Below are positions 1 to 7,763 of a stretch of DNA of 21,264 nucleotides, one piece after another; position 1 is the first letter of the stretch; each line of letters starts with the position of its first letter. This DNA comes from Scatosoma sp045577595 (lineage in GTDB: Bacteria; Bacillota; Clostridia; Christensenellales; Borkfalkiaceae), in assembly GCA_045577595.1 (NCBI GenBank), contig JAZNIR010000116.1, forward strand, positions 1 through 21,264, written 5' to 3'. The position numbers and the translations under genes were made by a program. The notes beneath the pieces were generated by a model. The model was not told the origin of the DNA. It saw only the letters and a list, made by a program, of their open reading frames with translations, and did not search any database.

Positions 1-29
1 CATGTCGTTCTGTGAGCCAAGGAGTTGAT

Positions 30-731
30 TTATGACATTGTCTTCCTAAGACCGCTTGGCCTCCGACTTGGTAAGTTTTTCGCCGCTTCCGTATAATGCT
101 CCATTTCATAGCCCAAGCAACACATAAGCCGTCCGCAAAGACCGCTGATCTTGCCGGGGTTTAAGGACAAACCTTGCGCCTTTGCCATGCGCACGCTCAC
201 TTTCTTAAATTCGGGCATATTCCCCGCGCAACAGCAAACCCGTCCGCAAGGGGCAATCCCGCCGAGATATTTCGTTTCGTCCCGCGTGCCCACTTGCCGA
301 AGTTCGATACGCGAATGTAACGCGCCTGCAAGGTCTTTCACCAAATCGCGGAAATCCACGCGGTTTGCCGACGTAAAATAGAACACGATTTTACTGCCGT
401 CGAAGGCGTATTCGCAATCAACCAACTTCATATCCAATCCGTGCGCCACGATTTTCTCTTTGCATATTTGCATAGATTTCGGTTTCTTTTCTTCGCACGA
501 ACGATAAAAATCCACGTCCTTTTGCGTAGCGATACGAACAATAGGTTTTAAAGGCGCAACCACTTCCTTATCGTCCACTTCTTTTTCGGGATGCGCCACC
601 CAAGCATACTCTATCCCCCGCGAAGTTTCCACGATTACGGGCATATTACGGGTGTACGTTTCCCCTTCTTTGGGGGCAAAATAATACAATTTGCCACCGT
701 TTTTAAATTTAATTCCTACTACTTTTACCAT
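30..731 (-). CDS. ricT: PSP1-domain protein RicT (YaaT family), C-terminus possibly disrupted
   Basis: In B. subtilis RicT (YaaT) is part of the Fe-S-containing RicA-RicF-RicT complex, which assists RNase Y mRNA processing and affects sporulation and competence. The 233-residue product has the PSP1 core and the family cysteines: CGRVCCC at about 162-168 and CGRLMCC at about 199-205. The ATG is preceded by AAGGA at good spacing. It lies 58 bases downstream of holB on the same strand, the usual Firmicutes order. The product stops about 12 residues after the NLP motif, whereas the family normally continues for roughly 50-70 residues. Downstream of NLP the +1 frame stays open to the window edge and begins with a family-like VGG, so the C-terminus may be frameshifted. 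The family call is firm; the end is doubtful. Confidence 0.88.
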   Translation of the reverse strand: MVKVVGIKFKNGGKLYYFAPKEGETYTRNMPVIVETSRGIEYAWVAHPEKEVDDKEVVAPLKPIVRIATQKDVDFYRSCEEKKPKSMQICKEKIVAHGLDMKLVDCEYAFDGSKIVFYFTSANRVDFRDLVKDLAGALHSRIELRQVGTRDETKYLGGIAPCGRVCCCAGNMPEFKKVSVRMAKAQGLSLNPGKISGLCGRLMCCLGYEMEHYTEAAKNLPSRRPSGLRKTMS

Positions 732-743
732 ATATCATTCCTT

Positions 744-763
744 GCATATTTGTATAAATATGC
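744..763 (-). other. Perfect hairpin abutting the ricT ribosome binding site
   Basis: An 8-bp perfect stem (GCATATTT / AAATATGC) with a 4-base loop lies between holB and ricT. Its 3' side directly touches the ricT Shine-Dalgarno TTCCTT complement at 738-743. On the plus strand the same hairpin is followed by six T, so it also resembles a plus-strand terminator, although no plus-strand gene precedes it in view. It may tune ricT translation or mark a processing site; that is inference. Confidence 0.5.
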
Positions 764-789
764 GTTTTTTATTCTTTTAACAAAATGCG

Positions 790-1752
790 TTATGCACGTT
801 GTATTTTTGAAATCAACACTTCCAAACATTGTGGAAAGACGGCGTTAAAAGTCGTTTCCAATTCCGCTTGGGCAATAAATTCTTGCGCTCGAATTAACGT
901 GGCGGTGGTGTATTTTTCCGCCGTTTTTTGCAATCTCGACGTTTCCGCCTGTAAGAAAATATGCTTGTCCCCCATGCCCGTTTTTATTAGAAGCGCATCG
1001 CGTAACACCAAGCGCAAAAGGGAGAGAAGTTCTTTCTTTTTCTTCGTTTCCCCAATGCGTTTTATCAGCGCGGGCAAGTCGCTTTTTTTTGCCAAGCACA
1101 GCGAAAAAACGTCGTTTAACAGCTCTTTATAAGCGCCCCCTTCCAACATATTTTGCGCCGTCCCGAGCGAACCGCCACAAGCGGACGCACAAAGCAAATA
1201 ATCTTCTTTTGCGTAAGCGTTTTCGTACGTGCGCGCCAAACAATCGGCAAGCTCTTTGGCGTCAAAGGGGGGGATTTCCAATTTTTGCACCCGCGAAAGG
1301 ACGGTGGGCAACAAGGGGAACGCCGTCGTCGCGCCCAACAAAAACACGACGTTTTCGGGCGGTTCTTCCAGCAGTTTTAAAAGCTTGTTTTGCGATACGG
1401 CGTTGGCGTCGGCAAAATCGCAGGCAACGAACGCTTTTATATCCCCTTCAATCGGCTTTAAAGTGCATTCTTCGGCGATTTTTTCCGCGTCTTCCACCAT
1501 AAATTTTTTATTGGGCTCGGGAAAAAACAAGCAATCGGCAAAACTTTCCCCGTCGATTAAATCGGCAATCCGACGGGTTGTTAGGGTGGTCGGCTCGTCG
1601 CAACCAAACGCCAATTTGGCAAAAATTTTCAGCGCGTTTTTCAAATTGCGCGCGTCGTCTAAAAGCAGTAAGTAGGCGTGCCCCAGCTGACCTTTTTCTA
1701 CGTCCGCTTTCATCAATTTATACGCCCGCGTATTTTTAAACAGCGTTTGCAT
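790..1752 (-). CDS. holB: DNA polymerase III delta' subunit
   Basis: This is the clamp-loader delta' subunit, which helps load the beta clamp during replication. The 320-residue product has the family opening (GQLGHAYLLL near residue 22), the KLLKLLEEPPENVVFLL segment and LLPTVLSRV, where the usual SRC motif reads SRV. The P-loop position reads LLLDDARNLKN, so there is no Walker A, as expected for a delta' that does not hydrolyse ATP. The ATG at 1752 is chosen over an in-frame GTG at 1758 because GAGGTG lies just upstream and would overlap the GTG. ricT follows 58 bases downstream. A promoter candidate is at 1791-1819. The four-cysteine zinc site of E. coli delta' is not visible; only one cysteine remains there (FGCDEP). 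Confidence 0.9.
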   Translation of the reverse strand: MQTLFKNTRAYKLMKADVEKGQLGHAYLLLLDDARNLKNALKIFAKLAFGCDEPTTLTTRRIADLIDGESFADCLFFPEPNKKFMVEDAEKIAEECTLKPIEGDIKAFVACDFADANAVSQNKLLKLLEEPPENVVFLLGATTAFPLLPTVLSRVQKLEIPPFDAKELADCLARTYENAYAKEDYLLCASACGGSLGTAQNMLEGGAYKELLNDVFSLCLAKKSDLPALIKRIGETKKKKELLSLLRLVLRDALLIKTGMGDKHIFLQAETSRLQKTAEKYTTATLIRAQEFIAQAELETTFNAVFPQCLEVLISKIQRA

Positions 1753-1790
1753 ACCCACCTCTAACCGACTTTTTTACTTCTTACCCGCTT

Positions 1791-1819
1791 ATTATACCAT
1801 CTTTTTGAAAAAAAAGCAA
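1791..1819 (-). promoter_or_regulatory. Promoter of holB-ricT (extended -10)
   Basis: Read on the minus strand: TTGCTT at 1819-1814, a 17-base spacer, then TATAAT at 1796-1791, preceded by TGG (extended -10). The -35 is weak (3/6). It lies about 40 bases upstream of the holB ATG and back to back with the promoter of the plus-strand gene. Confidence 0.6.
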
Positions 1820-1880
1820 GGAAATCGGGTGGGCAACCTTTGATTTTCGCGGTTGCAGAAAACAAAAAGGTGAAAAACGC

Positions 1881-1909
1881 TTTACTTTTTTAAAGGAAGG
1901 TGTTATAAT
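1881..1909 (+). promoter_or_regulatory. Promoter of the Wzz-like gene (extended -10)
   Basis: TTTACT at 1881-1886, a 17-base spacer and TATAAT at 1904-1909, preceded by TGT (extended -10). The ribosome binding site AAAGGAG at 1951-1957 then sits 9 bases before the ATG at 1967, giving a leader of about 50 nt. Confidence 0.75.
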
Positions 1910-1966
1910 AAGATATATATGAAAGTATACGTGCGAAAGCGCGCGTAAAAAAAGGAGAAAAACACA

Positions 1967-2791
1967 ATGGCAGAACAAAACAACGTAAAATCCGAATTGA
2001 GTTTAGCGGAAATTTTTAAAATTCTTCTTAAAAAATTCAAAATTCTTCTTATCACCTTGCTTGCAGGTATCGTCGTTGGCGCAGGCTTCGGCTTGGCGAG
2101 CACGAAAAGCGTAAAGGCTTACGGTACGCAAATCAATTTCTTTGCAAATCCCGTTAAGGAAACGTCTTCGTCGCAAATCATCAACGGTACGTACGGTGAA
2201 AACGTAATGAGCCTTGCTTCCACCCTTTTGGTGCAAGATTATTTTGCAGAACTTTTACTTCTCGACGAAAACGGCGTGCCTATTCCCGACACCACCGAAG
2301 AAGTGGACGCGCTTCGCGACACAGCAAGAACGGCTTGGGAACAAGGCGCTTCCAACGCGGAAGATTTAACGGAAGACGCGCTTGACGCATTCCGTGCGAC
2401 GTCGCAATACGTTTCCCTTATTCAACAAATTAAGAGCGCGATTAGCGTATTCTACGACGAAAACGTAACCAGCTTTATTTACGTACAAATCAAAGTGCCC
2501 AACAATAAGGCGTTTGCGGAATTCGTATATTATCAACTTTGTGAAAAAGTGCCCGAATACTTGGCGGAAAGCTTACCGTTGCCGACGGGTTACGACAAAA
2601 CGATTTGCGAAAAGATGTCCCGTATCGACGGCGTTCGCTTGTTAAGCCAAGCTTCCCCCGTTTCCGCGTGCATTAAATACGCGCTCGTGCTGGGGCTTGC
2701 GTCCTTGCTCGTCGGTTGCGTAGTCGTGGTCGTTTTAGAGCGTACGAAAGCAAACAAAGCGGAAAAAAAGGCGGATAAAACGAACGAATAA
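1967..2791 (+). CDS. Wzz/YveK-like polysaccharide chain-length (PCP) membrane protein
   Basis: The 274-residue protein has the polysaccharide co-polymerase layout: a short cytosolic N-terminus, TM1 at about residues 24-45, an extracytoplasmic, largely helical region of about 185 residues, and TM2 at about 232-256 followed by a short Lys-rich tail. Such proteins set chain length in polysaccharide export, and in Gram-positives they act as activators of a partner tyrosine kinase. No kinase, flippase, polymerase or glycosyltransferase gene is near, so it is an orphan here. It has its own extended -10 promoter, a good AAGGAG site and a terminator directly after it, so it is a single-gene unit. The assignment rests on topology and general similarity, not on a catalytic motif. 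Confidence 0.7.
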   Translation: MAEQNNVKSELSLAEIFKILLKKFKILLITLLAGIVVGAGFGLASTKSVKAYGTQINFFANPVKETSSSQIINGTYGENVMSLASTLLVQDYFAELLLLDENGVPIPDTTEEVDALRDTARTAWEQGASNAEDLTEDALDAFRATSQYVSLIQQIKSAISVFYDENVTSFIYVQIKVPNNKAFAEFVYYQLCEKVPEYLAESLPLPTGYDKTICEKMSRIDGVRLLSQASPVSACIKYALVLGLASLLVGCVVVVVLERTKANKAEKKADKTNE

Positions 2792-2814
2792 TTTACGATA
2801 AAAGTCGTATCAAG

Positions 2815-2843
2815 AAAGGCGGGCAACGGTTTGCCTGCCTTTT
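2815..2843 (+). terminator. Rho-independent terminator after the Wzz-like gene
   Basis: A 12-bp stem with one G-T wobble (2815-2826 with 2831-2842) closes a 4-base CGGT loop and ends in a run of T within and just after the 3' arm. It separates the Wzz-like gene from lon. Confidence 0.8.
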
Positions 2844-2857
2844 ATACTATCAAACCG

Positions 2858-2885
2858 TTTAATACGCGTTGATTTTGGGTAATAA
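2858..2885 (+). promoter_or_regulatory. Candidate lon promoter placing the start at or near the ATG
   Basis: TTTAAT at 2858-2863, a 16-base spacer and TAATAA at 2880-2885, seven bases before the lon ATG at 2893. The boxes are weak, but no better pair is visible between the upstream terminator and lon. The bases before the ATG contain no Shine-Dalgarno sequence, which fits a leaderless or near-leaderless lon transcript. No CIRCE or CtsR-type operator was seen. Confidence 0.35.
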
Positions 2886-2892
2886 TATATAT

Positions 2893-5349
2893 ATGGAAAA
2901 GAAAGAAAATATCATCACAACGAACACGAATATACTTCCCGTCATACCGTTGCGTGGCAAGGTTGCCTTTCCGCACGCCACGACGACGTTTGAAGTGGGC
3001 AGAGAAATGACGCTAAAAGCCATCGAACGCGCCAGCGCAAACGGCGATAGGCTGATTTTTATTTGTACGCAAAAGGTAACCGAACAAGACGACGTTTCCG
3101 CCGACGATTTGTATAAGGTGGGGAGCGTAGCGAAAATCAAACAAATCGCGCAACTTCCCGCAGGCATTATGCGCGTCGTGTGCGAAGGTTTGTACGTAGG
3201 GCGCGCAAGAGAAATCGGCGTGGAAAACGGGGACGGCACGCAAAACGGCGGATATTTTTACGCCGTCGTGGACGAGCTGTTGAAAAAATCGGGGGACGAA
3301 ACGCTGACGGAAGCGTATTTCCGCACGGCGAAAGCGCTCGTAAAAGACGTGCTTGCCACCGACGGGAAAATCGGCAAAGACGCGCTTTTGAAATTGGACG
3401 TATGTCGCGATGCGAACGAATATATTGATTTGGCGGCGTCGGCGATGCGGATTAAGTTGGAAATCAAGCAACAGCTTTTAGAAGAACAAAACACGATTAA
3501 CCGTTTAAGTTTGTTTGAAAAATGCTTAAACGACGAGCTGGAAATTTCTCGTATCGAGAAGAAAATCAACGCCGCCGTTCGGCAAAATATCGACAAATCG
3601 CAAAAGGAATATTTCTTGCGCGAACAACTCAAAGCTATTCACACCGAACTTGGCGACGACGGCAAGGAAGAAGACGAATTCCGCGCGAAAATACTCGCGA
3701 AAAATTTGCCGCAAGATTTGGAAACGAAATGCTTAAAAGAAGTCGACCGTATGGATAAAATGCAACCGTCCTCTCCCGAATACACGGTGATTACGTCCTA
3801 TCTCGAACAAGTGCTTGCTTTGCCTTGGACGGAAGAAACGACGGATACGGAAAAATTACAAGACTGTATCGACGTTTTGGAAGCAGACCATTACGGTTTG
3901 GAAAAAATTAAAGAGCGCATCACCGAATATTTGGCGGTGCTTAAACTGACGGGAGCAATGAAAGCGCCGATTTTATGTTTCGTCGGCCCGCCCGGTGTGG
4001 GAAAAACGAGCATTGCGTCGTCGATTGCCCGTGCTTTGGGACGGAAATTCGTTAGAATGAGTCTTGGCGGGGTGAAAGACGAAGCGGAAATTCGCGGACA
4101 CAGAAGAACGTATATCGGGGCAATGCCCGGACGGATTATTTACGGAATGAAAAACGCAGGCGCAATCAATCCGGTGTTTTTATTGGACGAAATCGACAAA
4201 ATTACTTCGGATATGCACGGCGACCCCTCGTCGGCGTTGTTGGAAGCGCTCGACCCCGAGCAAAACGCAACCTTCCGCGACCGTTTTATCGAATACCCTT
4301 ACGATTTGAGCAAGGTGCTGTTTATCGCGACGGCGAATACGTTGGAAACGATACCCGCTCCCTTGCGCGACCGTATGGAAATTATCGAACTTTCGGGCTA
4401 TACACTGGAAGAAAAGGCGGAAATAGCCAAGCGTTATCTCGTGCCGAAAAAGCTCAAAGAAAACGGGCTTGGCAACGCCAACGCTACGTTTACGGACGAA
4501 GGCGTGCGCTTTTTGGTGGAAGGGTACACGCGGGAAGCGGGCGTACGGAGTTTGGAACGCACGATTGGCTCGGTGTGCCGTAAAATCGCCGTCGAATACG
4601 CCAAAGACAAGGCGTTGCCACAAGTGGTAGTTTCTTCGGCGGAAGTGCAAAAACTTTTAGGCGCGCCCCGTTTCACCATAGACTCGTCGTTGCTAAAAGA
4701 GCGAATTGGCGCGGTTACGGGTTTGGCTTGGACGGCGGTTGGCGGAACGACTTTGTCGGTGGAAACGTCCGTTTGCGTAGGCAAAGGAAACGTAAAACTG
4801 ACGGGAAAACTCGGCGACGTAATGAAAGAATCGGCGCAAACGGCGCTTTCCTATCTTCGCGCAAACGCGGACGAATACGGCTTGGAAGGGGCGACGTTCG
4901 ACGGGCTGGATTTCCACGTACACGTGCCCGAAGGCGCAACGCCCAAAGACGGGCCGAGCGCAGGCATTACGATAGCGACGGCGCTTTTGTCCGCGCTTAC
5001 GAAAACGCCCGCGCGCGGGGATATCGCTATGACGGGCGAGATTACTTTGCACGGCAACGTGTTGCCTATCGGGGGCTTAAAAGAAAAGGCGCTTGCGGCA
5101 AGACGAGTGGGGATAAAAACGGTGATTATACCCCAAGCCAACGAAAAAGATTTGGACGAATTTCCCGAAATATTGAAAAAGGAAGTACGGTTTATTCCCG
5201 TTTCCAAAGCGGAAGAAGTGTTTGCTTTGGCGCTCCTTTCCAAAAAGGAAGAAAAAAGCAAAAAACGCACTCTGCCCAAAGCGAAAACGTTGCCCGTAAT
5301 CCCCAAAGACGCGGGCGAGCCGAGCGGTGTGCGCTGTAAGAAAAAATAA
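2893..5349 (+). CDS. lon: ATP-dependent protease Lon (LonA)
   Basis: This cytosolic AAA+ serine protease degrades misfolded and regulatory proteins. The 818 residues run in LonA order: LON N-terminal domain (LPVIPLRGKVAFP near 16, to about 200), a helical linker, the AAA+ module with Walker A GPPGVGKT near 365 and Walker B FLLDEIDK, then the protease domain. The catalytic serine is Ser689 in DGPSAG and the paired lysine is Lys732 in IGGLKEK, the expected 43 residues apart. A basic tail of about 37 residues (SKKEEKSKKR...) follows the usual end. The ATG at 2893 is preferred over an in-frame TTG at 2869 because the N-terminus then matches the family; neither start has a visible ribosome binding site. 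engB follows 14 bases later, an arrangement seen in many Firmicutes. Confidence 0.97.
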   Translation: MEKKENIITTNTNILPVIPLRGKVAFPHATTTFEVGREMTLKAIERASANGDRLIFICTQKVTEQDDVSADDLYKVGSVAKIKQIAQLPAGIMRVVCEGLYVGRAREIGVENGDGTQNGGYFYAVVDELLKKSGDETLTEAYFRTAKALVKDVLATDGKIGKDALLKLDVCRDANEYIDLAASAMRIKLEIKQQLLEEQNTINRLSLFEKCLNDELEISRIEKKINAAVRQNIDKSQKEYFLREQLKAIHTELGDDGKEEDEFRAKILAKNLPQDLETKCLKEVDRMDKMQPSSPEYTVITSYLEQVLALPWTEETTDTEKLQDCIDVLEADHYGLEKIKERITEYLAVLKLTGAMKAPILCFVGPPGVGKTSIASSIARALGRKFVRMSLGGVKDEAEIRGHRRTYIGAMPGRIIYGMKNAGAINPVFLLDEIDKITSDMHGDPSSALLEALDPEQNATFRDRFIEYPYDLSKVLFIATANTLETIPAPLRDRMEIIELSGYTLEEKAEIAKRYLVPKKLKENGLGNANATFTDEGVRFLVEGYTREAGVRSLERTIGSVCRKIAVEYAKDKALPQVVVSSAEVQKLLGAPRFTIDSSLLKERIGAVTGLAWTAVGGTTLSVETSVCVGKGNVKLTGKLGDVMKESAQTALSYLRANADEYGLEGATFDGLDFHVHVPEGATPKDGPSAGITIATALLSALTKTPARGDIAMTGEITLHGNVLPIGGLKEKALAARRVGIKTVIIPQANEKDLDEFPEILKKEVRFIPVSKAEEVFALALLSKKEEKSKKRTLPKAKTLPVIPKDAGEPSGVRCKKK

Positions 5350-5363
5350 GAAATGGAGCACCT

Positions 5364-6056
5364 ATGTATAAGACGAACGATAAAAACCAACCGCAAAAAC
5401 CCCTTTTGACGGTGAAAAACGCCACGTTTATTACGTCCGCTGCAAAAGCGGAGCAATTTATCACGCCAACCAAGCCGATAATCGCGGTGTGCGGGAAATC
5501 AAACGTGGGAAAAAGCTCGTTTATCAATATGCTTGCAAACCGTAAAAAGTTGGCGAAAACGAGTAGCGAACCAGGGCGAACGAGGCTTGTGAACTATTTC
5601 GATTTCGGGGAATTTATTCTTGCCGATTTGCCTGGTTACGGGTTTGCGCGCGTATCCAAAGGCGAAAAGGAAAAGTGGGCGAAAACGTTGGACGAATTTT
5701 TTAAACGCAAAGAGCACGTCGCGCACGTGTTTATGTTGGTGGATTCCCGCCACGACCCTACGGCGGACGACGTGCAAATGCTGAAATATTTGAATTATTA
5801 CATTATGCCGTTTACCGTAACGCTCACCAAAGCGGACAAGCTTTCGAAAATGAAACTCAAAGAACATATTCGCGCGATTGCGTCCGATTTGTATTTGGGA
5901 ACGGAAAACTTGCTTGCCACCAGTGCGGAAACGGGCTACGGCAAGGAAAGCGTATTGGCGAAAATTAAAGAAGTGATTGATTTGTACAACGCGCCCGTTG
6001 AAACCGACGAATTAGACGAAACGGACGAAACGGACGACGAAGAAACGGAAGAATAA
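5364..6056 (+). CDS. engB: Ribosome biogenesis GTPase EngB (YsxC/YihA)
   Basis: This GTPase is required for late assembly of the 50S subunit. The 230-residue product shows all the G motifs: G1 GKSNVGKS at 44-51, G2 region SEPGRTR at 68-74, G3 DLPG at 88-91, G4 TKAD at 155-158 and G5 TSAETGYG near 187. The core matches the usual length of about 200. The last 19 residues form a very acidic tail (repeats of DET/DDE) encoded by near-repeats of gacgaaacg, which is unusual for the family. The ATG has a TGGAG site and lies 14 bases after the lon stop, so it is co-transcribed with lon. A strong bidirectional terminator follows. Confidence 0.96.
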   Translation: MYKTNDKNQPQKPLLTVKNATFITSAAKAEQFITPTKPIIAVCGKSNVGKSSFINMLANRKKLAKTSSEPGRTRLVNYFDFGEFILADLPGYGFARVSKGEKEKWAKTLDEFFKRKEHVAHVFMLVDSRHDPTADDVQMLKYLNYYIMPFTVTLTKADKLSKMKLKEHIRAIASDLYLGTENLLATSAETGYGKESVLAKIKEVIDLYNAPVETDELDETDETDDEETEE

Positions 6057-6071
6057 ATCGAGTAATAAACG

Positions 6072-6105
6072 AAAAACCCCACCGCAATCTCGCGGTGGGG
6101 GTTTT
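6072..6105. terminator. Bidirectional terminator between engB and rng
   Basis: CCCCACCGC (6077-6085) pairs with GCGGTGGGG (6092-6100) around a 6-base loop. A-rich sequence on the left and T-rich sequence on the right give a U-tract in both directions, serving the convergent engB and rng genes. Confidence 0.92.
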
Positions 6106-6121
6106 GCTATAAAGAGATATT

Positions 6122-7627
6122 TTAATATAAAATTTGCGCGTTGTCGGGCAACACCAAAACGTCGGCGCGTTCTCCGCGCACGGTGAAGAAATCTTCTTTA
6201 TACGTTTTGTGGGGGATAAAGTAAATGCGTTTGTTTTTCCAGCGCGCGCCCGCTTCTACGCGGAAAAATCCTTCGCTTAAAATTTTTCTCATTATATTTT
6301 CGTTCAGGTCGATAATCGCGGACGTGTAGCCGTCGGCAAAGCAGTCGAGAATGTTTGCGCGCAAGCGGGTGATAACGAAAATGTCGTCGGGTACGTGCCC
6401 TTTGCCCGCGCAACAACTACACGGTTTTACCAAAAACGAGTGCATATCGTTGCCTACCCGTTTACGGGTAAATTGGGAAACGCAAAACTCGTTCATAGGC
6501 AAAAGATGACATTTTGCCTTGTCTTGCGCCAACAGCTCGCCCAGCGCGTCGTTTACGGCAAGGCGGTGCTTTTCGTCCAACATATCAATAAAGTCGATAA
6601 CGACGATACCGCCGATATTGCGAAGTCGAATTTGACGGGCGATTTCTTTCGCCGCTTCCATATTCACGGCAAACACCGTTTCTTCCAAATTGTCCGTGCC
6701 CACGTAACTGCCCGTATTCACGTCGACGACGGTCATTGCTTCGGTGTGTTCGATAACGATATATCCGCCCGTTTGTAAAGGTACGGTGGGGCTTGCCGCC
6801 GCGTGTACCAACGGCGAAATACCGTACTCTTTCATCATAGAGCGTTCGCCGTCGTAAAAAATCAGTTTGCGTTCGGAAATGTCTTTACGCATACGGACGA
6901 TTTCTTTGAGTTGTTCGTAAAGCTGTTTGTCGCCTACGTGTATAGCGGAAATGTCTTCCCCAAACGAATCGCGCATCGTACGCATCGGCAACGTTTCGTC
7001 TTGGTAAAGCACCGTCCCAATCGGCGCGCCCTTTGCCCGCGCTAGCATTTGCGCGTATAATTTTTTCAAATACGTCGCTTCCGTTTTTAATTGTTTTAAG
7101 GTAGCAAACGGCGCTTGCGTACGGACGATAAACCCTTCGTTTTCCGATTCCCGCATTTTTTCCACCGTTTTAAGCAACCGTTCCCGTTGCGTTTCGTCGG
7201 TAATTTTACGGGATATCCCCAAGAAGTTGGTTTGTGGCAAATAAATCAAGCATTTCCCCACGAAAGAAAGGTTGGTGGTAACTTTCGCGCCCTTGTTTCC
7301 GCGTGGCGGTTTGGTCATTTGCACGATAATTTCTTCGTTTTCTTTCAAATCCAACGGTTTTGCGCCCGTCGACACGAGCGAGCCGTCGTATTTAGTGTAG
7401 TCGGTGTACGTTTCTTCCATCGAAAGATAACAGTTTTTCGCCAAACCACAGCAAATAAACGCCGCGTTCATACCTGCAAGTACGTTTGCGACTTTGCCTT
7501 TATAAATATTTCCAACGATTTCCCCGCTGTTTTCCGATTCAATGGAAAAATCGGTAAGCTTTCCGTCTTCGACGAACGCGGCGAATTGTTGATTACAATA
7601 GCGGTCGAAAAACCATTCCTTTTTCAT
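6122..7627 (-). CDS. rng: Ribonuclease E/G family protein (RNase G)
   Basis: This endoribonuclease cleaves single-stranded AU-rich RNA and acts in rRNA maturation and mRNA turnover. The 501-residue length fits RNase G rather than RNase E. An S1-type domain occupies about residues 35-125 (GNIYKGKVANVLAGM, AAFI). The catalytic metal-binding aspartates are Asp302 in VDVNTG and Asp345 in GGIVVIDF, nearly the same positions as in the E. coli enzymes. A zinc-link-like CSCC at 403-406 precedes AGKGH. In many Clostridia rng lies between spoIVF/radical-SAM genes and rplU; here it is just downstream of spoIVFB but has its own promoter and a leader hairpin. The ribosome binding site is poor (a CGGGG tract well upstream of the ATG). 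Confidence 0.94.
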   Translation of the reverse strand: MKKEWFFDRYCNQQFAAFVEDGKLTDFSIESENSGEIVGNIYKGKVANVLAGMNAAFICCGLAKNCYLSMEETYTDYTKYDGSLVSTGAKPLDLKENEEIIVQMTKPPRGNKGAKVTTNLSFVGKCLIYLPQTNFLGISRKITDETQRERLLKTVEKMRESENEGFIVRTQAPFATLKQLKTEATYLKKLYAQMLARAKGAPIGTVLYQDETLPMRTMRDSFGEDISAIHVGDKQLYEQLKEIVRMRKDISERKLIFYDGERSMMKEYGISPLVHAAASPTVPLQTGGYIVIEHTEAMTVVDVNTGSYVGTDNLEETVFAVNMEAAKEIARQIRLRNIGGIVVIDFIDMLDEKHRLAVNDALGELLAQDKAKCHLLPMNEFCVSQFTRKRVGNDMHSFLVKPCSCCAGKGHVPDDIFVITRLRANILDCFADGYTSAIIDLNENIMRKILSEGFFRVEAGARWKNKRIYFIPHKTYKEDFFTVRGERADVLVLPDNAQILY

Positions 7628-7651
7628 AAAGTCCGTTGCCCCGAGTTATTA

Positions 7652-7688
7652 CGCGTTCTTTCAAAGCCTTGTGAAAGAATAAAACGCG
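7652..7688 (-). promoter_or_regulatory. rng 5' leader hairpin
   Basis: The rng leader folds into a 12-bp stem (7652-7663 with 7672-7678 and 7684-7688), interrupted only by a 5-base ATAAA bulge, with an 8-base loop. It begins about 4 nt after the predicted transcription start and lies about 25 nt before the ATG. RNase E/G mRNAs in proteobacteria are known to be autoregulated through 5' UTR hairpins; a similar role here is inference. Confidence 0.55.
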
Positions 7689-7698
7689 CATTGTAATA

Positions 7699-7727
7699 AG
7701 TATAACACACCGAAAAAAGAAAGGCAA
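7699..7727 (-). promoter_or_regulatory. Promoter of rng (extended -10)
   Basis: On the minus strand: TTGCCT at 7727-7722 (4/6 to TTGACA), a 17-base spacer and TATACT at 7704-7699, preceded by TGT. The predicted start near 7692 gives a leader of about 65 nt. Confidence 0.75.
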
Positions 7728-7763
7728 CGATTTTTAAAGGTGGATTGTAGCTTTTTATTATTT

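Noticed and set aside
4728..5339. Arg-rich 203-codon frame overlapping lon on the same strand
   Set aside because: It is a +1 shadow of the well-conserved Lon protease domain, with no start signal.
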